The notes: generated by a model not told the origin, from the sequence alone. A DNA stretch of 64,000 nt from Mucilaginibacter terrae (GCF_031951985.1 NZ_JAVLVU010000001.1:2232001-2296000), one strand, 5' to 3'. Positions 1 to 8,119 are shown, counted from the stretch's first letter. Program-made: numbers and translations.

Positions 1-298
1 CCAGTACGATGCTGCCGCCATGCCTATGTTTGAGTGCTTTACCTCAACGCCCGATTTTACACCGTATATAAGCAAAGCTGCCTTAGTTAACCTGGAGCAA
101 CGCAACGTAGCCAATAACGCAAGCAGCCGCCGGTCGGAGTTCTTTAATTTTGCCAAAGAAGATGCCATCCCCGACCTGGAACTGAACGAAGTGGTATGGA
201 AATTTGTAAAAGGCGAAAACGCTGTAATGCCCGCTCCTAAACGCAGTGCTTTTGTAATGCTCGAAGCCAAAAAGAAACGCGACGATGATGATGATTAA
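1..298 (+). CDS. C-terminal end of a YncE/alkaline-phosphatase-family protein (partial)
   Basis: The reading frame is open from the left edge (codons QYDAAA precede the first ATG at 20), so this is the last ~98 codons of a longer protein. The stretch QYDAAAMPMFECFTSTPDF and the following PY..KAALVNLEQRN pattern resemble the C-terminus of the large Bacteroidota proteins annotated as bifunctional YncE/alkaline phosphatase family proteins; that is recognition from memory, not a search. The catalytic part lies outside the window. The protein ends in a run of Lys/Arg followed by five Asp. It is followed 34 bp later by the epimerase gene on the same strand, so co-transcription is possible. Confidence 0.5.
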   Translation, partial: QYDAAAMPMFECFTSTPDFTPYISKAALVNLEQRNVANNASSRRSEFFNFAKEDAIPDLELNEVVWKFVKGENAVMPAPKRSAFVMLEAKKKRDDDDD

Positions 299-332
299 TT
301 GCTAACTTAGCATTAACGTTCATTATTTACCT

Positions 333-1199
333 ATGGTTACCATCGAAAACGAATATTTGAAAGCCACCATCAGCAGCAAGGGCGGCCAGCTTACCTCATT
401 AATTAATAAAGCTACCCAAACGGAGCATATGTGGCAGGCCGACGCGCAAATATGGCCCTGGCATGCACCAAACCTGTTCCCTATAGTGGGCGGACTGGTA
501 AATAACGAGCTGCATGTTGATGCCCAAACTTATAATTTGCCCCGCCATGGTTTTGCCCGGCAATCAACCTTTATTGTTGCCGAAGCTAACCCACACCATG
601 CCGATTTTATGCTGCATTCCACTGCCGAAACGTTGGCGGTATACCCATATAAATTTGCTTTTCATATACTTTATGATTTGATTGATAATGCCCTGCGCAT
701 TACTTATAAGGTAATTAACCTCGATAGCAAAGCCATTTACTTTTCGGTAGGAGGGCACCCGGCTTTTAATGTGCCGTTTGGCGGCGAGGGAAATTATGAA
801 GATTATTATCTTGAATTTGAAGTTGCTGAAAAGCTGGAATCGCACCTTTTAAGTGCTGAAGGTTATTTTACCGGCGAAACCATACCGGTTGAATTAAATG
901 GTAATAAACTGCCACTTACACGCAGCCTGTTTGATAACGATGCGCTGGTGTTTAAAAATATCAAATCAAAATCGGTTACTATAAAATCAACCCAAAACGA
1001 GCAAGGGTTAACGGTTGAATATCCGCACTATAAACACTTGGGCATATGGGCCAAACCCGGAGCCGATTTTGTGTGCATTGAGCCTTGGTTGGGTTATGCC
1101 GATGATGTAACCCCGGCAACCGACATTAGCGTTAAACCGGCCATACAAAAACTGGAAAAAGGACATGTTTTTGAGGCACCTTACTACATCAGTATTTAA
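333..1199 (+). CDS. Aldose 1-epimerase family protein (LacX-like)
   Basis: A 288-residue galactose-mutarotase-fold protein. Visible family marks are the RHGFAR motif (His72), GGHPAFNVP (His142), and CIEPW near residue 251, which supplies the expected acidic residue; these correspond to the two His and one Glu/Asp used in mutarotation. Length and motif spacing fit the LacX/YeaD-like aldose-1-epimerase family rather than classical GalM. The substrate cannot be told from the sequence. There is no signal peptide, so the protein is probably cytoplasmic. It starts at ATG 333, 34 bp after the upstream stop. No terminator is obvious before the next gene. Confidence 0.85.
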   Translation: MVTIENEYLKATISSKGGQLTSLINKATQTEHMWQADAQIWPWHAPNLFPIVGGLVNNELHVDAQTYNLPRHGFARQSTFIVAEANPHHADFMLHSTAETLAVYPYKFAFHILYDLIDNALRITYKVINLDSKAIYFSVGGHPAFNVPFGGEGNYEDYYLEFEVAEKLESHLLSAEGYFTGETIPVELNGNKLPLTRSLFDNDALVFKNIKSKSVTIKSTQNEQGLTVEYPHYKHLGIWAKPGADFVCIEPWLGYADDVTPATDISVKPAIQKLEKGHVFEAPYYISI

Positions 1200-1283
1200 T
1201 ATTTCCTTAAAGTTAATTGTACTTTTTTAAAACATTAGGCTGTGTGTTAGAGTAATGTGTATAGTTAAACACATTTAATTTGC

Positions 1284-1628
1284 ATGACTATGAAAAAGAC
1301 AATTTATCTACTTATGACTACGCTGATGTTGAGCTTTGTTGCTTTTACATCAAATGCTGCAACTAAAGAAGACGGCATCAACTACAAAGAATACTACGCT
1401 ACCAAAACTGCTGAAGAAAGAAACGCCCGCGTAGAAGAAATTAAAACCCGTGTTGATGAGATCAGAGCGATGGACAAATCACAATTGACCAAAGCCGACC
1501 GCAAAGCTTTACGTGCCGAATTAAAAGACCTGAAAAAAGAAGCTAACGCAGCCAGCACCGGCGGTGGTATCTATCTTTCGGTAGGTGCTATCATTATTAT
1601 CATTTTAGTATTGATCCTGATCTTGTAA
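1284..1628 (+). CDS. Small secreted/membrane protein with charged helix and C-terminal hydrophobic tail
   Basis: This 114-residue protein has a cleavable-looking signal peptide (about residues 3-25, cut near SNA-A), a highly charged Glu/Lys/Arg-rich predicted helix (about 35-85), a Gly/Ser hinge (STGGG) and a very hydrophobic Ile/Leu-rich C-terminal segment (about 95-114) that could be a transmembrane anchor. ATG 1290 (MKKTIYLL) is an equally good or better start than ATG 1284. I do not recognise a family. The layout suggests a periplasmic helix tethered to a membrane by its tail. A strong bidirectional terminator follows. Confidence 0.75.
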   Translation: MTMKKTIYLLMTTLMLSFVAFTSNAATKEDGINYKEYYATKTAEERNARVEEIKTRVDEIRAMDKSQLTKADRKALRAELKDLKKEANAASTGGGIYLSVGAIIIIILVLILIL

Positions 1629-1651
1629 TCAGGAATACCTATCATTATAAC

Positions 1652-1685
1652 AAAAAAGAGGAGCCCGAAAGCTCCTTTTTTTGTT
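1652..1685. terminator. Bidirectional terminator between the small protein gene and parC
   Basis: The inverted repeat AGGAGC-CCGAAA-GCTCCT is flanked by A and T runs on both sides (AAAAAAG and CTTTTTTTG). It sits between the convergent 1284-1628 (+) and parC (-) genes and can serve both. Confidence 0.8.
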
Positions 1686-1688
1686 TTA

Positions 1689-4418
1689 TTAAAATAATCC
1701 TAACTGCCCGTTGTCTTTATCCAGATCTATATCATCGGGGTTAGTTATTTCGAAATCAACTTTTTTAGCCGCTTGATCGGGCGTGGCATCGGGTATCGGT
1801 TTTGGTTCGGCAGGATTGGTATTATCTTCAATTACCTGCGTATCCGTTACCGATTCTGGCGCCGGGTCGGGCACATCTTCAGCATCATCGTGCTCGGCTA
1901 TCAGCTCAACCGTTTGTATGGTATGTGCCGAAAGGCGGTTGCCCATGGCCTTCATTCCCTTAACGTCAATTAAATCTACGAGGTTAAGCTCGGCTAACTC
2001 TGGTGTTTGGGCTTTGCCTTTTAGTTGCTCTACCTTAACCACTACCTGCGCTGCGCCCGAAATTATAATGAGTTTTGAACCAGGTTCTTCGCTAATAAAG
2101 CTGGCTTGTTTGCCAATTACAATATTTTCGAACACAAAACGCTTAACCAGGTAATTTTTGGATTTACCATCATAGTGTATTACGGAGTAAACCTTCTCCG
2201 GATCGTACTTCTCGATCACCGTCATTTTATCATCAAAATGATTGCTGAGCTCAAAGCCGGTTAATTCGTAAACACCGTTTGATAAAATGGTAAGGATTTT
2301 GTCCTCTCCGTCAAACTCGCCTAAGTAACGGCCACGGCCATCAACGTTCAAGCGTTTAAGCACATCATCGTACCATATTTTACGGCCGGCCAGTGTTGAT
2401 ACACCTTTAGATTTAAATAAGATCTTTTTAACCGGGTACTTGGTCACCTGGTTACCCATCGAGCCGCGGCCTTTGATACCTATTTCGGCAAAATCCTGGT
2501 CAAACTGTAGCTTTTTAAGCTTGCTATGCGGTTTAAGCTGCACGGTAACCACTTCAGCCTCGCCGTTAGGATTAGCCGAAAAATGCAATACACGAGTGCC
2601 TTTAGTACCTTTGGTTAAATCGTATTCCTTGTCGCGCGTTACGCCCACTACCGAGAAACGCTTGATGTAGGTAACACCGCTTTCGCCGTCCTTATATATC
2701 ATGTTGTACACGGTGCGCTCGTCGTTCTTTTTAAATACGGCTACATGCAAGATGTTTTTACCCACAAATGCCTTATCCTGCATTTTGGTGATCATGCACT
2801 TACCATCCTCGCGAAACACGATGATCTCATCAATGTCCGAACAATCGCAAACAAACTCCACGTTCTCGTCGCGTTTAATGCCCGAGCCTATAAAGCCGTC
2901 TTGCTTATTAACGTATAGTTTTACATTAGCCAAAGCTACTTGTGCTGCTTCTACCTTATCAAAGGTGCGCAGCTCGGTTTTGCGTTCGCGGCCTTTGCCA
3001 TACTTTTCTTTAAGCTTTGCAAACCAGGCAATGGCGTAATCGGTAAGGTGTTTAAGGTGGTGGTTTACCTCTTTAATTTCGGCCTCGAGGGCTTTCATCT
3101 GTTCATCCGCTTTCTTCACGTCGAAGCGGGTAATGCTGCTCATTGGTTTATCAATAAGCTTCTTGTAATCCTCCGGAAGAATAGTACGGTAAAACTGCGG
3201 AAAGAACGGTTCGAACAAACGGTTCAAAACTTCTACCACAGCATCAAAATTGCCCGATGTTTCATAGTCGGGGTGCTTGTACATCCCTTCCTGAATGAAT
3301 ATTTTAAGCAATGAGCTAAAGAATATCTTTTCCTTTAAATCATTGAGGCGTATTTCGAGCTCACGCTTTAAAAGGTATTTAGTGTGATTGGCGCTTTGAA
3401 TAAGCACATCGTTCACACTCATAAAATGCGGCTTATCATCCTGTATAATACATGTATTGGGCGATATAGATACCTCGCAATCAGTAAATGCGTACAGCGC
3501 ATCAATAGTTACATCGGGCGATATGCCGGGCGCCAGATGCACTACTATTTCAACATTCTGGGCGGTATTATCCTCAATTTTTTTGATCTTGATCTTGCCT
3601 TTATCATTTGCTGATATAATGCTATCGATCAAGCCACCGGTAGTGGTGCTATATGGAACCTCGGTAATTACCAGGGTTTTCTTATCCTTTTCAATAATTT
3701 TTGCACGTACCCGTACCTTTCCACCACGCTGACCTTCGTTATAGTTGGTAGCATCGGCCATGCCGCCGGTTAAAAAGTCGGGCAGCAGGTTGGGGCGGTT
3801 GCCGCGCAGCACTTCAATGGCAGCATCAATCAGCTCTATAAAGTTGTGCGGTAAAATTTTGGTAGCCAAACCTACGGCAATACCATCGGCTCCCTGGGCC
3901 AACAGCAAGGGGAACTTTACCGGCAGGGTAATAGGCTCGCGGTTACGGCCATCATAACTGGCTTGCCACTGCGTGGTATCGGGGTTAAACACAACCTCGA
4001 GGGCAAATTTGGTTAAGCGCGCCTCAATATAACGTGGTGCCGCGGCCGAGTCGCCCGTGATGGGGTCGCCCCAGTTTCCCTGACAATCTATCAATAAGTT
4101 CTTTTGACCAATTTGCACCATGGCATCGCCAATAGAAGCATCGCCGTGGGGGTGATACTTCATAGTGTTACCAATAACGTTGGCGGCCTTGTTAAAGCGC
4201 CCGTCGTCCATTTCTTTTAACGAGTGCAGAATACGGCGCTGCACAGGCTTTAAGCCATCATAAATATGCGGAACGGCACGATCGAGAATAACGTACGAGG
4301 CGTAATCTAAAAACCAGTTTTCGTAAAGGCCGTCGAGCGGTACTACGTTGTGCATGGTTTCGTTATTGGCTTCGGGTTGGTTTGCCTCGGGCTCGTTGGT
4401 ATCTAAAGTATCTGACAT
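1689..4418 (-). CDS. parC: DNA topoisomerase IV subunit A (ParC/GyrA family)
   Basis: This is the breakage-reunion subunit of a type IIA topoisomerase, 909 residues. The N-terminal domain is clear: DYASYVILDRAVPHIYDGLKPVQRR, then YHPHGDASIGDA (the quinolone-determining region, about residues 88-98) and AAPRYIEARL with the catalytic Tyr130. A C-terminal beta-pinwheel region follows, and an acidic Asp/Glu/Pro-rich tail (about 850-909) ending GQLGLF. The position matching E. coli GyrA Ser83 is Ala94 here. The partner parE is not adjacent in this window. The start is ATG 4418. A -7-like TATATTTG lies on the minus strand at 4508-4501, about 80 bp upstream. Confidence 0.93.
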   Translation of the reverse strand: MSDTLDTNEPEANQPEANNETMHNVVPLDGLYENWFLDYASYVILDRAVPHIYDGLKPVQRRILHSLKEMDDGRFNKAANVIGNTMKYHPHGDASIGDAMVQIGQKNLLIDCQGNWGDPITGDSAAAPRYIEARLTKFALEVVFNPDTTQWQASYDGRNREPITLPVKFPLLLAQGADGIAVGLATKILPHNFIELIDAAIEVLRGNRPNLLPDFLTGGMADATNYNEGQRGGKVRVRAKIIEKDKKTLVITEVPYSTTTGGLIDSIISANDKGKIKIKKIEDNTAQNVEIVVHLAPGISPDVTIDALYAFTDCEVSISPNTCIIQDDKPHFMSVNDVLIQSANHTKYLLKRELEIRLNDLKEKIFFSSLLKIFIQEGMYKHPDYETSGNFDAVVEVLNRLFEPFFPQFYRTILPEDYKKLIDKPMSSITRFDVKKADEQMKALEAEIKEVNHHLKHLTDYAIAWFAKLKEKYGKGRERKTELRTFDKVEAAQVALANVKLYVNKQDGFIGSGIKRDENVEFVCDCSDIDEIIVFREDGKCMITKMQDKAFVGKNILHVAVFKKNDERTVYNMIYKDGESGVTYIKRFSVVGVTRDKEYDLTKGTKGTRVLHFSANPNGEAEVVTVQLKPHSKLKKLQFDQDFAEIGIKGRGSMGNQVTKYPVKKILFKSKGVSTLAGRKIWYDDVLKRLNVDGRGRYLGEFDGEDKILTILSNGVYELTGFELSNHFDDKMTVIEKYDPEKVYSVIHYDGKSKNYLVKRFVFENIVIGKQASFISEEPGSKLIIISGAAQVVVKVEQLKGKAQTPELAELNLVDLIDVKGMKAMGNRLSAHTIQTVELIAEHDDAEDVPDPAPESVTDTQVIEDNTNPAEPKPIPDATPDQAAKKVDFEITNPDDIDLDKDNGQLGLF

Positions 4419-4658
4419 ATTTTCGGGTAGAACCGTTTAGCAAAACCGTAAGGCTTCACCAAACATTTATCAGGGATTAAAAATTACTAATAAATTTAGC
4501 CAAATATACTAAAAACAACGCAAAAAACCCATCATAAGTGTTTAGTGCAGATGATTTGAGGGCTCAATTTATTATTTATTTTGCTAAGTACGCAATTGAA
4601 AGACAGTTGCTTAATGCAAGCGGGTATTGTATATAAATTATATGTAAAAAGAAAGGCA

Positions 4659-5171
4659 TTAAAAAGTGCGATCTCTACCCGCCCTTATCATTTGCCCGTA
4701 ATCCATACGGTTGGCCATGGCGTGGCATATCATGGCCATGCGCTTTATTCGGGTAGGCTCGGTTTTTGCGCTGTTTAGCCAGTTTACAAAATACCGGCGG
4801 TGCGATTCGAGCAAGCTGTTAAAATAATCCAACCCATCCGGGTCATCGGCCAGGCAGTCGTGCAAATCATCGGGCACTATTAGTTTAAAATCAACATCTT
4901 CTTCTAAACTAACCTGCAACATGGCTCCTTTGCTTTTGCGTACCCCTTTGCGCATATCGGCATTTAAGGTCAGGATAAAATTACCCTCGCCCATGGGCAT
5001 GAGCGCCACACCTGCAATAGGGAAACTATCTAAAGTACCCCTAACCCGGAACGATTTTTTATTGCCGGGCTTTAATTGCTGGGCAACATCGGCCGGAACG
5101 TCAACATAAGTCCACCCGGTTTTTTCGCCCTGATCGGCAAATTTTAAGATGATGGCATTATACGTTACCAT
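4659..5171 (-). CDS. DUF1905/YdeI-type (OmpD-associated-like) protein
   Basis: A 170-residue cytoplasmic protein. The N-terminal half (YNAIILKFADQGEKTGWTYV, then RVRGTLDSFPI and LMPMGEGNFILTLNADMRKG) is the DUF1905 beta-barrel-like domain. The C-terminal half (LVVP-type PDDLHDCLADDPDGLDYF, then SHRRYFVNWLNSAKTEPTR) matches the YdeI/OmpD-associated segment often fused to it. The frame extends upstream to a TTG at 5183, but ATG 5171 (MVTYNAIIL) is the better start. Function is unproven; relatives are named as bacteriocin-protection proteins on weak grounds. It is convergent with nothing and divergent from the NTF2-like triplication. Confidence 0.8.
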   Translation of the reverse strand: MVTYNAIILKFADQGEKTGWTYVDVPADVAQQLKPGNKKSFRVRGTLDSFPIAGVALMPMGEGNFILTLNADMRKGVRKSKGAMLQVSLEEDVDFKLIVPDDLHDCLADDPDGLDYFNSLLESHRRYFVNWLNSAKTEPTRIKRMAMICHAMANRMDYGQMIRAGRDRTF

Positions 5172-5268
5172 ATTACTAAGCAAATAAGGGTATAAACAAT
5201 AAACTAAGCGTACTGATAGCCGAAAATGTTAACGACTTGTTAAATATTCAATTATAATAAAAAATACT

Positions 5269-5298
5269 GTAACGTTTGCTGCCAAGCTTGTGTCTTAT
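5269..5298 (+). promoter_or_regulatory. ECF-sigma-type promoter of NTF2-like copy 1
   Basis: GTAACGTTT (5269-5277) and GTCTTAT (5292-5298) are separated by 14 bp. The same two boxes with the same 14-bp spacer precede copies 2 and 3, although the spacer sequence here has diverged. The boxes resemble the -35 (GTAAC) and -10 (GTC-T) elements of extracytoplasmic-function sigma factors, not the housekeeping TTG/TAnnTTTG pair. Confidence 0.6.
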
Positions 5299-5338
5299 GG
5301 ATATAAAACAAAAACATTAACATTTAATCTTCAACGAT

Positions 5339-5764
5339 ATGAAAACCTTAAAATCAATAGTATTAGGCGTAGCTTTATTAGTATCAGCCAACATAGTTAA
5401 AGCCGACGAACCTGCCGTAGCTAAATTAACAAAATCTTTTGCTATCGACGCTTATGTGAACAGCACCACCTTAGGCCAAAACGCCGATTTGAACAATGTG
5501 GTAGACAATAATGCCAAATTCAACATCCTACGTGGCAAACAGGTGGTGAGCTTCACTAAAGGTGATATGATCAAGTTTTCGAAAGAAAACAAAAATGTGC
5601 GCCAGGATTGTAAAACTTCTGTAACCGAAGTTGAAAGCAATGACGATATGAGCATTGTAAAAGTTGATATGAACTACGGCACTTTCACTCGCACCAACTA
5701 TGTAACTATTGCCAACACAGGTGATGGCTGGAAAATTACCAACGTATACTCAGTATTTAAATAA
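5339..5764 (+). CDS. Secreted NTF2-like (putative lumazine-binding family) protein, copy 1
   Basis: This 141-residue protein has a signal peptide (MKTLKSIVLGVALLVSANIVKA, cleaved before DEP) and a small alpha+beta domain ending MNYGTFTRTNYVTIANTGDGWKITNVYSVFK-like strands. That ending is typical of NTF2-like/putative lumazine-binding proteins annotated in Bacteroidota. No catalytic residues are evident, so it may bind a ligand or act as a periplasmic stress protein. It is the first of three tandem copies and differs from copy 2 at only two residues (Ser versus Gly, Asp versus Glu, both in the TEVE...VKV region). An ECF-type promoter sits 40 bp upstream of ATG 5339. Confidence 0.8.
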   Translation: MKTLKSIVLGVALLVSANIVKADEPAVAKLTKSFAIDAYVNSTTLGQNADLNNVVDNNAKFNILRGKQVVSFTKGDMIKFSKENKNVRQDCKTSVTEVESNDDMSIVKVDMNYGTFTRTNYVTIANTGDGWKITNVYSVFK

Positions 5765-5800
5765 TACCTGATTACTTCATAAAATAGTTTTAGTTAAGAC

Positions 5801-5824
5801 AAAAGCCGCTTTTAAGCGGCTTTT
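5801..5824 (+). terminator. Terminator of NTF2-like copy 1
   Basis: AAAAGCCGCTT pairs with AAGCGGCTTTT across a TT centre and is followed by GTTGTTT. The same GCCGCT hairpin follows all three copies. Confidence 0.85.
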
Positions 5825-6147
5825 GTTGTTTATGATAAGGGTTGGAGAGTCGATTGAGCAATAGGTGCTTTGACCTAAGCATGCACAAGCTTTTTATTAT
5901 TCTGTAAATGATGAATACCTTTTGCAAAGCATTTTTGAAAGGCTATTCCAATTCTTTTTCGAAATATATTTCAAATTAAAAATTTGGAAAAAACTCCTTC
6001 CAATTTAACAAGCTAATCTTAGTTATGTATAATCCAGTACTATGCATTGCAATATTGTTATTTATAGAACTTAAAATTTCGTATAAACACCATTCAAATA
6101 TCTAAATTTTAGCAAGTTGTTAATTATTCAAATTTGATGAAATTCGT

Positions 6148-6177
6148 GTAACGTTTGGAGCAATGAGGGTGTCTTAT
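6148..6177 (+). promoter_or_regulatory. ECF-sigma-type promoter of NTF2-like copy 2
   Basis: GTAACGTTT (6148-6156), a 14-bp spacer and GTCTTAT (6171-6177) lie 48 bp before ATG 6226. The boxes and spacing are identical to copies 1 and 3, and the spacer end (AATGAGGGT) is shared with copy 3. Confidence 0.6.
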
Positions 6178-6225
6178 AGATATAAAACAAAAACATAAAT
6201 ACTTAACACTTAAATCTTCAACGAT

Positions 6226-6651
6226 ATGAAAACCTTAAAATCAATAGTATTAGGCGTAGCTTTATTAGTATCAGCCAACATAGTTAAAGCCGACGAACCT
6301 GCCGTAGCTAAACTAACAAAATCGTTCGCTATCGACGCTTATGTGAACAGCACCACCTTAGGCCAAAACGCCGATTTGAACAATGTGGTAGACAATAATG
6401 CCAAATTCAACATCCTGCGTGGCAAACAGGTAGTGAGCTTCACTAAAGGTGATATGATCAAGTTTTCGAAAGAAAACAAAAATGTGCGCCAGGATTGTAA
6501 AACTTCGGTAACCGAAGTTGAAGGCAACGACGATATGAGCATTGTTAAAGTAGAAATGAACTATGGCACTTTCACTCGCACCAACTATGTAACTATTGCC
6601 AACACCGGTGATGGCTGGAAAATTACCAACGTATACTCAGTATTTAAATAA
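6226..6651 (+). CDS. Secreted NTF2-like protein, copy 2
   Basis: This 141-residue paralogue is almost identical to copy 1, including the signal peptide (MKTLKSIVLGVALLVSANIV). It differs by Gly for Ser in TEVEGNDD and Glu for Asp in VKVEMNY. DNA identity with copy 1 is very high through the coding region and the first part of the 3' flank (TAATACCTGATTACTTCATA in both), which points to recent duplication or gene conversion. Function is as uncertain as for copy 1. It has its own promoter and terminator, so each copy is an independent transcription unit rather than part of an operon. Confidence 0.8.
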   Translation: MKTLKSIVLGVALLVSANIVKADEPAVAKLTKSFAIDAYVNSTTLGQNADLNNVVDNNAKFNILRGKQVVSFTKGDMIKFSKENKNVRQDCKTSVTEVEGNDDMSIVKVEMNYGTFTRTNYVTIANTGDGWKITNVYSVFK

Positions 6652-6686
6652 TACCTGATTACTTCATAATAATAGTTTTAGCTAAC

Positions 6687-6714
6687 ACAAAAGCCGCTTT
6701 TTGAGCGGCTTTTG
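6687..6714 (+). terminator. Terminator of NTF2-like copy 2
   Basis: ACAAAAGCCGCT and AGCGGCTTTTGT form a 12-bp stem around TTTTG. Confidence 0.85.
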
Positions 6715-7046
6715 TTATTTAGTAATTACGGTGAAAAATACGATTTAGGAATAAGTTGTATAATAAAGTATTCGCAAGCTTTTAATTTTTGCTAACGACG
6801 ACCAATTTCATTTTAATGGCAATCGCTTTTTGAAACCTTGCTGCAAATCCCTTGAATTAAGTTTCCAATTTCAAAAAAAATCGGAAAAAATTTTCTTGCC
6901 AAAAACCAAGTAATTCGCAATCATGTATAATTACAGTACTATGCATTGCAATATTCCTATTTTCAAGGCTTAATATTAAGCATATATGGCACTTAAGTAC
7001 CTAAATGTTAACGAGATGTTAAATATTCAAATTTGATGAAATTTGT

Positions 7047-7076
7047 GTAACGTTTGAGGTAATGAGGGTGTCTTAT
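7047..7076 (+). promoter_or_regulatory. ECF-sigma-type promoter of NTF2-like copy 3
   Basis: GTAACGTTT (7047-7055), a 14-bp spacer and GTCTTAT (7070-7076) lie 46 bp before ATG 7123. This is the same architecture as the other two copies. Confidence 0.6.
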
Positions 7077-7122
7077 AGATATAAAACAAAACATTAATAC
7101 TTACACTTAAATCTTAAACGAT

Positions 7123-7548
7123 ATGAAAACCTTAAAATCACTTGTATTAGGCTTAGCCTTATTAGTAACAGCAAACATTGTTAAAGCCGACGAACCTGTT
7201 ATTGCAAAATTAACCAAATCATTTGCGGTTAACACCTATGTAAACACCATGACCTTAGGCCAAATTGCCGGCTTAAGTGATGTAGTAGACCACAGCGCAA
7301 AATTCAACATACTGCGCGGTAAACAAGTATTGAGCTTTAGTAAAGCCGATATGATGAAATTTGCCGGCGAAAACAAAAACGTTCAGCAAAATTGTAAAAC
7401 CACAGTTACCGAGGTGGAAAGCAATGATGATATGAGCATTGTAAAAGTTGATATGAACTACGGCACCTTTACCCGTACCAACTACGTAACCATTGCCAAC
7501 ACTGGCGAAGGCTGGAAAATCACCAATGTGTATTCAGTTTTTAAATAA
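7123..7548 (+). CDS. Secreted NTF2-like protein, copy 3 (diverged)
   Basis: This third 141-residue paralogue has kept the signal peptide, length and C-terminus (YGTFTRTNYVTIANTGEGW) but has many substitutions in the mature N-terminal half (for example VIAKLTKSFAVNTYVNTMTL, HSAKF, AGENKNVQQN). It keeps the paired Ser and Asp seen in copy 1 where copy 2 has changed. The pattern fits an older duplication that produced copy 3, followed by a later event homogenising copies 1 and 2. The single Cys in QxxCKT is conserved in all three. Confidence 0.8.
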   Translation: MKTLKSLVLGLALLVTANIVKADEPVIAKLTKSFAVNTYVNTMTLGQIAGLSDVVDHSAKFNILRGKQVLSFSKADMMKFAGENKNVQQNCKTTVTEVESNDDMSIVKVDMNYGTFTRTNYVTIANTGEGWKITNVYSVFK

Positions 7549-7586
7549 AAAGATAAATTTTTGTCAGATAATAGTTTTAGTTAAAA

Positions 7587-7618
7587 ACACAAAAGCCGCT
7601 GCGAGAGCGGCTTTTGTG
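7587..7618. terminator. Bidirectional terminator between NTF2-like copy 3 and cdd
   Basis: ACACAAAAGCCGCT pairs with AGCGGCTTTTGTGT around GCGAG. It lies between convergent genes and ends 4 bp from the cdd stop codon. Confidence 0.85.
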
Positions 7619-7621
7619 TTT

Positions 7622-8119
7622 TTATACCGGTACTGCGGCCAGCCGGTCTTCAAAAAACATGAAGGGCAAAAAGCTATCGGCGCCCTGGGTGGCCCATACG
7701 GCGCCGTTGCGGCAATATAACAGGGTGCGTATGGATGCAGCCTGTTTCTTTTCGTATTCGGCCAGTACCTGTAAGCATGAACCGCAGGGTGTAATAGGTT
7801 TATTGATCGTAAACTTATCGGTATGGGCGGTAACCGCCATCGCTTCAATAGGGTCGTTAGCAAAATTGGCACCCCAGGTAAACAAGGCAACCCGCTCGGC
7901 ACACAAGCCCGACGGGTAAGCCGCATTTTCCTGGTTGCTGCCATAAATAATGCGCCCGCTTTTTAAGCGCAATGCTGCCCCTACACTAAAATTTGAATAC
8001 GGCGAGTGCGACCCGGCAAGTGCTTTTTCGGCCTCAAGGCACAAAGCTTTATCTGTATCGTTTAGCTCTTCAAAGGTGTGATACTCTTCAAAAGCTATTT
8101 TTATTTCGTGACTAATCAT
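7622..8119 (-). CDS. cdd: Cytidine deaminase
   Basis: Zinc-dependent hydrolytic deamination of (deoxy)cytidine to (deoxy)uridine in pyrimidine salvage. Of its 165 residues, the zinc site is complete: SGLCAERVAL gives Cys73 and catalytic Glu75, and PCGSC gives Cys112 and Cys115. The substrate-loop motif SPYSNFSVGAAL lies at about 39-50. The protein is slightly longer than the classical ~130-residue tetrameric enzyme, mainly through an N-terminal helical extension (residues 1-30). The start is ATG 8119. It is a single gene ending at a shared terminator. Confidence 0.93.
   Translation of the reverse strand: MISHEIKIAFEEYHTFEELNDTDKALCLEAEKALAGSHSPYSNFSVGAALRLKSGRIIYGSNQENAAYPSGLCAERVALFTWGANFANDPIEAMAVTAHTDKFTINKPITPCGSCLQVLAEYEKKQAASIRTLLYCRNGAVWATQGADSFLPFMFFEDRLAAVPV

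Larger units (their letters stand above)
5765..6225 (+). other. Intergenic region between NTF2-like copies 1 and 2
   Basis: The 460 bp hold the copy 1 terminator (5801-5824), an AT-rich stretch homologous to the 6652-7122 spacer, a shared block with AGTACT-ATGCAT-TGCAAT (about 6025-6056) and the ECF-type promoter of copy 2 (6148-6177). I see no gene in it. Confidence 0.7.
6652..7122 (+). other. Intergenic region between NTF2-like copies 2 and 3
   Basis: The 471 bp hold the copy 2 terminator, AT-rich DNA homologous to the preceding spacer, a second AGTACT-ATGCAT-TGCAAT block (about 6923-6955) and the copy 3 promoter (7047-7076). There is no supported gene. Confidence 0.7.
5236..7618 (+). repeat. 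Tandem triplication of NTF2-like gene units (about 890 bp each)
   Basis: Three copies of promoter, 141-codon gene and GCCGCT/AGCGGC terminator lie head to tail, with starts 887 and 897 bp apart. Copies 1 and 2 are nearly identical in the coding part and 3' flank; copies 2 and 3 are more alike in the 5' flank. Confidence 0.9.

Noticed and set aside
1783..3957. Long open frames antisense to parC
   Set aside because: They mirror the parC coding frame on the other strand and read as low-information Ser/Thr/Pro-rich sequence with no domain.
7493..7944. Overlapping frames around NTF2-like copy 3 and cdd
   Set aside because: They read through the terminator or antisense to cytidine deaminase, whose zinc motifs are complete.
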